In this document: positions 36,749 to 44,628 of the stretch, one piece after another
How positions within the stretch are numbered: position 1 is the stretch's first letter
Layout: the number at the start of each line of letters is the position of its first letter
From: Cribrihabitans_A pelagius
GTDB lineage: Bacteria; Pseudomonadota; Alphaproteobacteria; Rhodobacterales; Rhodobacteraceae
Reading direction: 5' to 3'
NCBI RefSeq assembly: GCF_048820915.1
Contig: NZ_JBMERR010000015.1
Span: 1-64,000, forward strand
Length of the DNA: 64,000 bases
Made by a program: the position numbers and the translations under genes
Notes under the pieces: generated by a model
Database searches by the model: none
Told to the model about the DNA's origin: nothing
The model's input: the letters and a program-made list of their open reading frames with translations, nothing else

Positions 36749-37194
36749 GCGCAGCCCTGCATCTGGCCCGGCCCGAGCATCTGGACAAGGTGCTGGCGCT
36801 GGTCGCGGCCTTCCACGCCGAGACCGGCATTGCCAGCACCGAAGAAGACCGCCGCGCCGGGGTCGAGCCGCTGCTCGACGGCCACCCGTATGGCGCCATC
36901 TACCTGATCGGCCCGACCCGCGCGCCGATCGGCTACATTGCGGTGACTTTCGGCTGGTCGGTGGCCTTTGGCGGGCTCGACGGCTTTGTGGACGAGCTGT
37001 TCATCCGCCCCGCCGTGCGCGGCCGCGGCATTGCCACCGAAGTGCTGACCACGCTGCCGAAATCGCTGGCGGGCGCCGGGGTGCGGGCGCTGCATCTGGA
37101 GGCTGACCGCAGAAATGAGAGCGCGCAGCGGCTCTATGCCCGCACTCGCTTCGAGCCGCGCGAGGATCACGTGCTGATGACCAAGCGCCTCTAG
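36745..37194 (+). CDS. GNAT N-acetyltransferase
   Basis: A 149-residue acetyl-CoA transferase. The acetyl-CoA loop is VRGRGIATEVL (about residue 91), preceded by DGFVDELFIRP and followed by LHLEADRRNESAQRLYAR. The substrate is unknown. It starts within the stop of the nucleoside hydrolase, so the two are made together. Confidence 0.88.
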   Translation: MSAALHLARPEHLDKVLALVAAFHAETGIASTEEDRRAGVEPLLDGHPYGAIYLIGPTRAPIGYIAVTFGWSVAFGGLDGFVDELFIRPAVRGRGIATEVLTTLPKSLAGAGVRALHLEADRRNESAQRLYARTRFEPREDHVLMTKRL

Positions 37195-37195
37195 C

Positions 37196-37225
37196 CCACG
37201 TGCAGTCCACGTGCAGTCCACGTGC
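37196..37225. repeat. Three tandem CACGTG-containing units
   Basis: Directly after the GNAT stop codon, ccacgtgcagt occurs twice and is followed by ccacgtgc. Each unit has the palindrome CACGTG. The 200 bases from here to the next gene show nothing else. Confidence 0.7.
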
Positions 37226-37431
37226 GCGGGCCTGGCCTCCAGACGACACGCGCGGACCCGCGGCTGAATGGCCACGGTCCGGCGGCGCGCCGTCCCGCGC
37301 TTGAGCAGACCTCCGCACAGTTTTGATCCGCGCCGCTTTTCACGGGAACCTTCGCCGCGCGGCCTGCGTTCCTCTCTCAGCCGCGGCCGCGGTCCCCGGC
37401 CGCCGCCCGGACAGTGACAACTAGGAGAACA

Positions 37432-37710
37432 ATGATGACCACCCGTTTGATTCCCGCAATCGCCTGCACCGCCATCCTGGGCCTGGGCGCCTGCACCAAC
37501 CTCACTCCCGAGCAGCGCACCGTGGCCGGTGTCGCAGGCGGCGCCGCCGCTGGCCTGATTGCCGCCGATGTGCTGGAGGCCGATGACGACTGGCGCCTGA
37601 TCGCCGCCCTGGGCGGCGCCGCAGCCGGCACCGTGGTGGCGCAGAACAACCAGACACAGCAGTGCGCCTATGCGCGCGGCGACGGCACCTATTACACTGC
37701 CGCCTGCTGA
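37432..37710 (+). CDS. Small lipoprotein with glycine-zipper helices
   Basis: A 92-residue protein with a lipoprotein signal (lipobox LGLGAC, Cys near residue 20). Two Gly/Ala-zipper segments, VAGVAGGAAAGLIAADV and IAALGGAAAGTVVAQ, could pack in a membrane. The C-terminus has a Cys pair (QQCAYARGDGTYYTAAC). AGGAG is upstream; ATG 37432 or 37435 are both possible. It is probably an outer-membrane lipoprotein of unknown role. Confidence 0.82.
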   Translation: MMTTRLIPAIACTAILGLGACTNLTPEQRTVAGVAGGAAAGLIAADVLEADDDWRLIAALGGAAAGTVVAQNNQTQQCAYARGDGTYYTAAC

Positions 37711-37746
37711 GGCATGGCGGGGAATGCCCCGCCTCTGACAAGAAAA

Positions 37747-37776
37747 GCGGCGCCCTGCCCCGGCCAGGGCGCCGTC
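37747..37776. terminator. Terminator between two convergent small lipoprotein genes
   Basis: The stem cggcgccctg/ccagggcgccg has a short loop, is preceded by aagaaaa and followed by tctgtt. It serves the rightward glycine-zipper gene and the leftward 58-residue lipoprotein gene. Confidence 0.7.
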
Positions 37777-37804
37777 TGTTCCGGCACTGGGCCCGTATTC
37801 GGGC

Positions 37805-37981
37805 TCAGACGTCCGGAAGGGGCATGAACCCCATGTAGGAAAGTTGCGCCACCGGATCGTCCGGCGCGGCCGAATGGCCGCTCATTGGATAGGATCCCGT
37901 GCTGCTGCATCCCGACAAGGCTGCAAGGACCGCGCAGAGCGCTACTGTCCGGACCATTGTGCGCAGATTATGCGGTATCAT
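37805..37981 (-). CDS. Very small lipoprotein (58 residues)
   Basis: The minus strand from ATG 37981 reads MIPHNLRTMVRTVALCAVLA, then ALSGCSSTG, with a textbook lipobox LSGC at residues 22-25. A short mature part follows, ending LSYMGFMPLPDV. The AAGGGG eight bases upstream of the start supports translation. At about 33 mature residues it is probably a membrane-tethered peptide. No family is recognised. It is convergent with the glycine-zipper lipoprotein gene. Confidence 0.72.
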   Translation of the reverse strand: MIPHNLRTMVRTVALCAVLAALSGCSSTGSYPMSGHSAAPDDPVAQLSYMGFMPLPDV

Positions 37982-38202
37982 GGCCGTTTCCCCTTTCCCG
38001 CAGCTGCAAAAGCGCCGCGTGCATTAAATTATCACAAATTCCATCACACGTCTGTGAACCGGGCCACATAGGCGGGCGCCGTGCACAGAGCCGTGCCTGC
38101 TGAAAGGGATCGGGAGGGAGTGGCAGCTGGCATAAAGCGTAAGAAAGGGACCGGAACCAACCCGGTGCCTGTCCGTCATGAGGAACACCGCCGCCGCCCC
38201 GG

Positions 38203-38354
38203 AGCGGTGAGCCGCGCATTGCCGGCGCGAGCGGGCGCGATCCGGAAAGGTGCGGCTGGCAATTTCTGCCGGCCGGATCCGTGTTCCCCCGCAAGGGAGC
38301 ACCCAGCCTGGCCAAATCACCGCCGCGAGGGGCGCGCCGCAATGCGGGGCGGAC
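38203..38354. repeat. Dispersed inverted-repeat element, copy 2
   Basis: It shares with copy 1 (26894-27033) the left end gcggtgagccgcgcattgcc, the middle ctggcaatttctgccggcc and the right block cccagcctggccaaatcacc, then cgccgc. The terminal arms still pair (gcgcattgccggcgcg with ggcgcgccgcaatgcg) with small indels. It lies in a 574-base stretch between the small lipoprotein and eno that holds no other visible gene. Confidence 0.8.
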
Positions 38355-38488
38355 TGCCGGCCCTGCCCCGCGTTGCAGCACACTCAGATGCGGTTGCGCA
38401 GCCGAGATTTGACGCAGCTGTGCCAGAAACGCTTCTCCGCGCTGTTTTGCTGCGGGCGGAAGCTCGCGGACCGCGGCAAGGCTCGCCC

Positions 38489-38530
38489 AAAGAAAAGCCC
38501 CCCGGCCGCAGCGCCGAAGGGCTTTGGGAC
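38489..38530 (-). terminator. Terminator of eno
   Basis: On the minus strand aaagccc ... gggcttt forms a stem and is followed by ttctttgg, 25 bases after the eno stop codon. Confidence 0.75.
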
Positions 38531-38555
38531 TGCGAAGCGGCAGAGCCGTCGGCGC

Positions 38556-39833
38556 TCAGCCCTTCAGGATCGAGCGGCCCGCATATTCGGCCACTTCACC
38601 CAGCGCTTCCTCGATGCGGATCAGCTGGTTGTATTTCGCCAGCCGGTCGGAGCGCGCCAGCGAGCCCGTCTTGATCTGGCCGCAGTTGGTGGCGACGGCG
38701 AGATCGGCAATGGTGGCGTCCTCGGTCTCGCCGGAGCGGTGGCTCATCACGTTGGTGTAGCGCGCGCGGTGCGCCATTTCGACGGCCTGCAGGGTCTCCG
38801 TCAGGGTGCCGATCTGGTTCACCTTCACCAGCATGGAGTTGGCGCAGCCGCGCTGGATGCCGTCAGCCAGACGGGCCGGGTTGGTCACGAAGAGGTCGTC
38901 GCCCACCAGCTGCACCTTGCTGCCCAGCTCGTCCGTGAGGGCCTTCCAGCCGTCCCAGTCATCCTCGCCCATGCCGTCTTCGATGGAGATGATCGGGTAA
39001 TCCTTCACCAGCGCCGCAAGATAGGCGACATTCTCTTCGCTGGTCAGGGTCTTGCCCTCGCCCGACAGCACGTATTTGCCGTCCTTGTAGTACTCGGTCG
39101 CCGCGCAATCGAGCGCCAGATAGATCTCCTCGCCAGGCTTGTAGCCGGCCTTTTCGATCGACTTCAGAACGAAGTCCAGCGCCTCGCGGGTGGAGGCGAT
39201 GTTGGGGGCAAAGCCGCCCTCGTCGCCGATGCCGGTGGAAAGCCCCGCGGCCGAGAGCTCCTTCTTCAGCGTGTGGAAGACTTCCGAGCCCATGCGCACC
39301 GCGTCGCGGATGTTCTCCGCCGCCACCGGCATGATCATGAATTCCTGAATGTCGATCGGGTTGTCGGCATGCTCGCCGCCGTTGATGATGTTCATCATCG
39401 GCACCGGCAGCACGCGGGCCGAGGTGCCGCCGATGTAGCGGTAAAGCGGCTGGGTGGTGAAATCGGCCGCAGCCTTGGCCACCGCCATCGACACACCCAG
39501 AATGGCGTTGGCGCCCAGGCGGCCCTTGTTGTCGGTGCCGTCCAGCTCGATCATCGCGCGGTCGACGGCGACCTGCTCGCAGGCGTCAAAGCCGACGAGC
39601 TCCTCGGCGATCTCGCCATTCACCGCGGCAACGGCTTCCAGAACCCCTTTGCCCATGTAGCGGGATTTGTCGCCGTCGCGCTTTTCCACCGCCTCGTATG
39701 CGCCGGTCGAAGCGCCCGAGGGCACGGCAGCGCGGCCCATCGTGCCGTCTTCCAGGATCACATCGACCTCGACCGTCGGGTTGCCCCGGCTGTCCAGGAT
39801 TTCGCGGGCGTGAATGTCGATAATGGTGCTCAT
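38556..39833 (-). CDS. eno: Enolase
   Basis: A 425-residue glycolytic enzyme interconverting 2-phosphoglycerate and phosphoenolpyruvate. Motifs are the start IIDIHAREILDSRGNPTVEV, SGASTGAYEAVEKRD, ALDCAATEYY, ISIEDGMGEDDWDGW and LVKVNQIGTLTETLQA (catalytic Lys). Length is normal. It is monocistronic with its own terminator. Confidence 0.98.
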   Translation of the reverse strand: MSTIIDIHAREILDSRGNPTVEVDVILEDGTMGRAAVPSGASTGAYEAVEKRDGDKSRYMGKGVLEAVAAVNGEIAEELVGFDACEQVAVDRAMIELDGTDNKGRLGANAILGVSMAVAKAAADFTTQPLYRYIGGTSARVLPVPMMNIINGGEHADNPIDIQEFMIMPVAAENIRDAVRMGSEVFHTLKKELSAAGLSTGIGDEGGFAPNIASTREALDFVLKSIEKAGYKPGEEIYLALDCAATEYYKDGKYVLSGEGKTLTSEENVAYLAALVKDYPIISIEDGMGEDDWDGWKALTDELGSKVQLVGDDLFVTNPARLADGIQRGCANSMLVKVNQIGTLTETLQAVEMAHRARYTNVMSHRSGETEDATIADLAVATNCGQIKTGSLARSDRLAKYNQLIRIEEALGEVAEYAGRSILKG

Positions 39834-40021
39834 CTGTCCGTCCTTGGTTTGGGCCTTGAGGTGGCGCGGTGGCCTGTCAGCGTCATAGCAGCGCCGGTCA
39901 AAAAGTAAACTCTGATCGTTACCGCTAACACGCCTTAATCCGGCAGGTTAGGGTTAACAGAAGCCTGTTTGCGCCAACATGCGGCAGATCCCCGCGCGCA
40001 TCCCCGGCCTTGCAGCAGGGC

Positions 40022-40915
40022 TCAGGCCGCCGCCAGCGCCGCGCGGCGCGCGCCGCGCGCCAAGCGGCGTTCGCGCAGGAAGGTATAGAGGCCGGAGCCG
40101 ATGATCAGCGCCGCCCCCGCCAGCGTCAGGGCGTCGGGCCGCTCGCCGAAGACGATGACGCCCGCGAGGATCGAAAACACAAGCCGCGAATAGCGGAACG
40201 GCGTCACTGCCGAGGCATCGCCGATGCGCATCGCGGTGACGATGCCGTAATAGCCCATCACCCCGAACAGCACCCCGCCCGCGACCATCGCCCATTGCCC
40301 GCCCGTCAGCGACTGCGCCTCCCCCGGCGTCAGCCACAGCAGCAGCGCGCCCGCCGGGATCACCGCGAGGAAGGCCTGAAAGCTCACCACCGAGGAAGGA
40401 ACGGCGCTGTCCATTACCCGTGTCATCAGGTCGCGGGCGGCGACGCCCAGCACCGCCACCACCACCAGGAGCGCGGCCGGCTCGAAACTGTCGAGCCCGG
40501 GGCGGATGATCAGCAAGACCCCGGCAAAGCCTATGCAGATCGCCAGCCAGCGGCGCCAGCCGACCTGTTCGCCCAGGAACAATGCGGCCCCCATGGTGAT
40601 CACCAGGGGTGTCGCCTGAAACACCGCCGCAACCACCGAGATATCGGCCAGGGCCAGCGCCGAGGCAAAAGAGACGGCCGAGATGGCCTCGGTGCTGGCC
40701 CGCAGCACCGGCCGCGCCCGCCAGGCCCGCGGCGCCAGCAGCCGGTGCCCCTGCGCCCGCGCCAGCAGCGCCATCACCAGCGCGCAGCCGGTGCCGAGGC
40801 AGATCAGAATCTGCCCCACCGGCAGCGCGCCGGAGAGCTGCTTTATGAACATGTCCTCCAGCGTGAAGAAGGCCATGGCGGCGATCACCATCAGGATGCC
40901 GTTGAGGTTATTCAT
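40022..40915 (-). CDS. EamA/DMT family permease
   Basis: A 297-residue transporter with ten predicted helices in two EamA repeats, for example ISAVSFASALALADISVVAA and ATPLVITMGAALFLGEQVGW, then FGVMGYYGIVTAMRIGDASA and SILAGVIVFGERPDALTL. It probably exports a metabolite or amino acid; the substrate is unknown. ATG 40915 (MNNLNGIL) is preferred over an upstream in-frame ATG, because the added Arg/Gln-rich residues would precede the first helix. Confidence 0.88.
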   Translation of the reverse strand: MNNLNGILMVIAAMAFFTLEDMFIKQLSGALPVGQILICLGTGCALVMALLARAQGHRLLAPRAWRARPVLRASTEAISAVSFASALALADISVVAAVFQATPLVITMGAALFLGEQVGWRRWLAICIGFAGVLLIIRPGLDSFEPAALLVVVAVLGVAARDLMTRVMDSAVPSSVVSFQAFLAVIPAGALLLWLTPGEAQSLTGGQWAMVAGGVLFGVMGYYGIVTAMRIGDASAVTPFRYSRLVFSILAGVIVFGERPDALTLAGAALIIGSGLYTFLRERRLARGARRAALAAA

Positions 40916-41047
40916 GGCGGTTGTCCTTTGCTGGCGGGTCCCGCGGCCAAGGAACACAGAAGGGCAGGCGCGGGCAACTGCGTTTGCGGCACCGGCCCGC
41001 GAATTTCCGTGCGCCCTGTCATCATTGTTCGTGATAGACCGCGAGAC

Positions 41048-41135
41048 TCCGGCTGCCGCGGCAGCCGGAATTTTCAGAAAAATTCCGGTACGGAAAACAT
41101 CCGTTTTCCGGGCCGTTTTCTTTGCGAGAAAACGG
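41048..41135. repeat. Cluster of four adjacent perfect hairpins downstream of fur
   Basis: In 88 bases there are a 22-base palindrome (41048-41069), a 10-bp stem with four-base loop (41065-41088), an 8-bp stem with four-base loop (41091-41110) and an 8-bp stem with seven-base loop (41113-41135). The first two overlap by five bases and are mutually exclusive. No stem has a clear T-run after it in the fur direction. It could be a structured 3' region or compound terminator. Confidence 0.75.
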
Positions 41136-41147
41136 TTTACTGCCGCC

Positions 41148-41561
41148 TCACTCCGGCTTGCGCGGCACGCCGTAAAGCTCCAGCTTGTGGCCGCGCAGCT
41201 CGTAGCCCAGCTTGCGGGCGATCTTTTCCTGCAGTTCCTCGATCTCCGGGTCGCAGAATTCGATCACCTCGCCCGAATTCATGTCGATCAGGTGGTCGTG
41301 ATGCTCGCGGTCGGCGTCTTCGTAGCGGGCGCGCCCGTCGCCGAACTCCAGCCGCTCCAGGATGCCCGCCTCCTCGAACAGTTTCACCGTCCGGTACACC
41401 GTGGCAATCGAGATTGCCGCATCCAGCGCGCTGGCCCGGGCGTAGAGCTCCTCCACGTCCGGATGGTCGTCGCTGTCCTGCAGCACGCGGGCGATCACCC
41501 GGCGCTGGCCGGTCATCCGCAAGCCCTTGTCCTCGCAGCGGGAGATGATCGACTCGCCCAT
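41148..41561 (-). CDS. fur: Fur-family transcriptional regulator
   Basis: A 137-residue metal-dependent repressor. The winged-helix part has RMTGQRRVIARVLQDSDDHP and AISIATVYRTVKLFEEAGI; the regulatory part has REHHDHLIDMNSGEVIEFCD, with the usual His/Glu/Asp metal ligands. ATG 41561 has AGAGGA upstream. In Rhodobacteraceae Fur-type proteins may sense manganese (Mur) as well as iron, so the metal is uncertain; the haem-responsive Irr is less likely because no Irr haem motif is seen. Confidence 0.88.
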   Translation of the reverse strand: MGESIISRCEDKGLRMTGQRRVIARVLQDSDDHPDVEELYARASALDAAISIATVYRTVKLFEEAGILERLEFGDGRARYEDADREHHDHLIDMNSGEVIEFCDPEIEELQEKIARKLGYELRGHKLELYGVPRKPE

Positions 41562-41931
41562 CCTGGTCCTCTCGTTTTTCTGGGCTCCCTCTTTACTGGA
41601 TGTGGCGGGCCGCGCAAACCGGGTTTTCCCGGCCCGCGTCAACCTGGATCGGCCCGGACGCTTGACAAATGCGCGCCGCACCGCCATTTGGGCTCACAGG
41701 CATCCCTCCCTGCCGCGTGAGCAGAGACCGCACCGGAGCCGCGCCAGGCGCAGCACGCCATTTCCGGGGTCTAGTGATATGCCGCCATTCCCAAAATCAC
41801 GCGTGGGGATCTGCAGAGGCCAGCGGCCTGGCATCCGGCCAGCGCCCGCCCGAGGTCCCTGCCCCGCAAGATACCGCTGATACGCAGCGGACACCGGCCC
41901 GTGCACAAAGCAGGGCCGTGAAAGGACATAC
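41562..41931 (+). promoter_or_regulatory. Divergent fur/helicase region with possible long helicase leader
   Basis: This 370-base gap has no gene. A TTGACA at 41662-41667 could be a -35 box for the helicase, but the matching -10 (catttg after 17 bases) is poor. If used, the helicase message would have a leader of about 240 bases, as often seen in cold-regulated helicases. The fur promoter must read the other way near 41600. Confidence 0.35.
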
Positions 41932-43254
41932 GTGACCGAATTTTCGACCATGGGGCTTCCCGACAAGCTCCTCGCCCGGCTTGCAGAAATGGGCCTCAAC
42001 GATCCGACCCCGATCCAGTCCCGCGCGATTCCGCATGCGCTGAACGGCAAGGACGTGCTGGGGCTGGCGCAGACCGGCACCGGCAAGACCGCCGCCTTTG
42101 GCGTGCCGCTGATCGCGCAGATGCTGCAATATGGCCGCAAGCCCGCCGCCAAGACCGTGCGCGGCCTGGTGCTGGCGCCGACCCGCGAGCTGGCCAACCA
42201 GATCGCCGACACCCTGAAAGGGCTGACCGAGAACACCCCGATGAAAGTGGGGCTGGTGGTGGGCGGCGTTTCCATCAACCCGCAGATTGCCCGCATCGCC
42301 AAGGGCACCGACATCCTGGTCGCCACCCCGGGCCGGCTGATCGACATTCTCGACCGCGGCGCGCTGGATCTCGGCTCCTGCGACTTCCTGGTGCTGGACG
42401 AGGCCGACCAGATGCTGGACCTCGGCTTCATCCACACGCTGCGCAAGATTGCGGCGCTGCTGCCTGCCGAACGCCAGACCATGCTGTTCTCGGCCACCAT
42501 GCCCAAGCAGATGAACGAGATCGCGGCCAGCTACCTGCAAAGCCCGGTCCGGGTCGAGGTCTCGCCCCCGGGCAAGGCCGCCGACAAGGTCACCCAGTCG
42601 GTGCATTTCATCGCCAAGGCGGAAAAGCTGAACCTGCTCAAGGAGCTGCTGGACGGCCACCGCGACGAGCGCGCACTGGTTTTCGGCCGCACCAAGTGGG
42701 GCATGGAAAAGCTGATGAAGACGCTGGATAAGGCCGGCTTTGCCGCCGCCGCGATCCACGGCAACAAGTCGCAAGGACAGCGCGAACGCGCGCTCTCGGC
42801 CTTTAAGACCGGCGACATCAAGGTGCTGGTGGCCACCGACGTGGCAGCGCGCGGGCTGGATATTCCGGATGTGAAACACGTCTACAACTTCGAGCTGCCG
42901 AATGTGCCGGACGCCTATGTGCACCGCATCGGCCGCACCGCGCGTGCGGGCAAGGACGGCGCCGCAGTGGCGCTCTGCGCACCGGACGAGATGGACGAGC
43001 TGAAGGCGATCCAGAAAGTGATGAAGATCTCGATCCCGGTTGCCTCGGGACGCCCCTGGGAGGCGATGCCGGATCCGGATGCGCCCGAGGGCAAACCCTC
43101 CGGCCGCCGCGGCGGCCCGCGCCGCCGGGGTGGCGGCGGCGGCGGCCGTGGCGGCAAAGCCGGCAGCGGCGGCGGCAAGCCCCGCGCCCAGGGCCAGGCT
43201 CCCGGCAGTGCGCACAGCGGCGCCCGCCGCGGCCAGAAGCAGCGGGCCCGATAA
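41932..43254 (+). CDS. DEAD-box RNA helicase (RhlE-like)
   Basis: A 440-residue ATP-dependent RNA helicase. Motifs in order are the Q motif with DPTPIQSRAIP, AQTGTGKTAAFGVP, PTRELANQIA, VLDEADQMLDLGF, FSATMP, ATDVAARGLDIPDV and HRIGRTARAG. The last 60 residues are a basic Gly/Arg-rich tail that should bind RNA. The start is GTG 41932 (TEFSTMGLPDKLL), with AAAGGA six bases before it. It is followed by a strong terminator. Confidence 0.95.
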   Translation: MTEFSTMGLPDKLLARLAEMGLNDPTPIQSRAIPHALNGKDVLGLAQTGTGKTAAFGVPLIAQMLQYGRKPAAKTVRGLVLAPTRELANQIADTLKGLTENTPMKVGLVVGGVSINPQIARIAKGTDILVATPGRLIDILDRGALDLGSCDFLVLDEADQMLDLGFIHTLRKIAALLPAERQTMLFSATMPKQMNEIAASYLQSPVRVEVSPPGKAADKVTQSVHFIAKAEKLNLLKELLDGHRDERALVFGRTKWGMEKLMKTLDKAGFAAAAIHGNKSQGQRERALSAFKTGDIKVLVATDVAARGLDIPDVKHVYNFELPNVPDAYVHRIGRTARAGKDGAAVALCAPDEMDELKAIQKVMKISIPVASGRPWEAMPDPDAPEGKPSGRRGGPRRRGGGGGGRGGKAGSGGGKPRAQGQAPGSAHSGARRGQKQRAR

Positions 43255-43295
43255 GGCGGCCCCGGGCGCTGCCCGAAGGCAAATACCGGAAACCG

Positions 43296-43330
43296 GGCGG
43301 GGCGCATGACATGCGCCCCGTTTTTTTTTC
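43296..43330 (+). terminator. Rho-independent terminator of the helicase gene
   Basis: cggggcgcatg and catgcgccccg form a near-perfect stem followed by nine T. Confidence 0.95.
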
Positions 43331-43695
43331 TCTTTGCGGCGATGCCGTTACCGTACGCCAGCGCCTTTGCCCGGGGTGCGCCAGACCTTTGCAGGCGCCG
43401 CCCGAAAGACCGCCTGACGGTCCGCGCGCCCTTTCAGCAGTGCGGCCGCCGCGGCCCTGCCCGGGCCAGTACCGCGCGCTCTTGACACAGCGCCATAGCC
43501 GCCCTGCCCTGCGCCGCGCAGCGGCGCCCGGCCCAAGGCCGCCAGGGGGCCTTCGGCGGAGCCGGAGACACCCGCGGGCGCGGGAGCCCTCCCCCTCTCG
43601 CACGCAACCGTCAAGCGCTTCCTTATGTGAAAGGCGGCGGCGCTACCCTACAGCTCTTGGCAAGTCCGCGCGGAACATGAACTGGCGCAGCAGCC
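43331..43695. other. Intergenic stretch holding a 32-bp repeated block
   Basis: No gene is visible. Bases 43511-43542 (gcgccgcgcagcggcgcccg then gcccaaggccgc) match 49875-49906 exactly, and a gcgggcgcgggag block follows both copies. The inner part cgccgcgcagcggcg is itself palindromic. Confidence 0.6.
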
Positions 43696-44409
43696 TCAGC
43701 TGGCGGCCAGGTCGACCCAGACCGGCAGGTGGTCCGAGGCGATTGGCGCCGGGCGGGCGGCATGCACGCCATGCGCCACCACCTTCAGCCGCTGGCAATG
43801 GGCAATCCGGTCCAGCGCGCCCAGCGGCCGCAGCGCCGGGAAGCTGGGTTTGGGCGGCACGAAACGCAAGGCAGGCGCGATATGCTCCAGCACACCGCCG
43901 CGGGACCATTCGTTGAAATCGCCCGCCAGCACCACGGCTTCGCCGTGCGCCTCCCGCTCCGCAGCCGCCTGCGCCAGGTGGTGCATCTGCTCGCGCCGCG
44001 CCCGCCCCGTCAGCCCCAGATGCGCGCCGATCACCCGTACCGGCCCCAGCGCCGTGCCGAACCGCACCCAAACCGCGCCGCGCGGCTCCAGCCCCGGCAG
44101 CGGCAGGTGGCCCTTGGCCTCCAGCTCCACCGGCCCGCGGAACAGCACCGCATTGCCATGCCAGCCGAGCGAGCCCGCGCCGCCCAGGTCCGCCGCCTGC
44201 CAGCCGGTCTCCTCGACCAGGAAATGCGGCAGCGCCGCGGGCCGCGGCGGCAGGCGCTTGTCGGCCTCCTGCAGCACCACGATTTCGGCGCCAAGGCCGG
44301 AAATCACCTGCAATGTCCGCTCCGGCCGCCGCCGCAGGTCGAGGCCGACGCATTTCTGGATATTGTAACTGGCAACACGCAGCGTATCCGGCTGTCTGGT
44401 CTTGGGCAT
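43696..44409 (-). CDS. Endonuclease/exonuclease/phosphatase family protein
   Basis: A 237-residue soluble phosphodiesterase of the DNase I-like fold. Motifs are LRVASYNIQKCVG, IVVLQEADKRLPP (catalytic Glu), IGAHLGLTG, LAGDFNEWSRGG and the closing SDHLPVWVDL. The substrate (nucleic acid, phospholipid or other) is unknown. It is a single gene. Confidence 0.9.
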   Translation of the reverse strand: MPKTRQPDTLRVASYNIQKCVGLDLRRRPERTLQVISGLGAEIVVLQEADKRLPPRPAALPHFLVEETGWQAADLGGAGSLGWHGNAVLFRGPVELEAKGHLPLPGLEPRGAVWVRFGTALGPVRVIGAHLGLTGRARREQMHHLAQAAAEREAHGEAVVLAGDFNEWSRGGVLEHIAPALRFVPPKPSFPALRPLGALDRIAHCQRLKVVAHGVHAARPAPIASDHLPVWVDLAAS

Positions 44410-44514
44410 CCGCTTCCCTCTGGCTTTTCTCAGTTTGGCGCAGAGCCAGGGGCGGTGGGAAGGGGTTTCCGCCCGCGGGTAATGCGCGTTTTATGGGCAG
44501 GATGGGGCGGGCAG

Positions 44515-44605
44515 CGCTCGGATTGTCAGGCTTGAGGGGGCTGTCCGCCCCCTCTTGGGCCTTTGGCCCAATTCACCCCCGAGGGTATTTTGGGTCAGAA
44601 AGTGG
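44515..44605 (+). repeat. Copy of the dispersed gene-end motif
   Basis: gggggctgtccgccccc at 44537-44553 is a hairpin, followed by gggcctttggccca (44557-44570) and then cccccgagggtattttgggt with cagaaag (44576-44602). The last part matches the minus-strand motifs near 25850, 35640 and 35715. Confidence 0.55.
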
Positions 44606-44628
44606 CGTTGCCGGCGGGTCCTTGCCGT

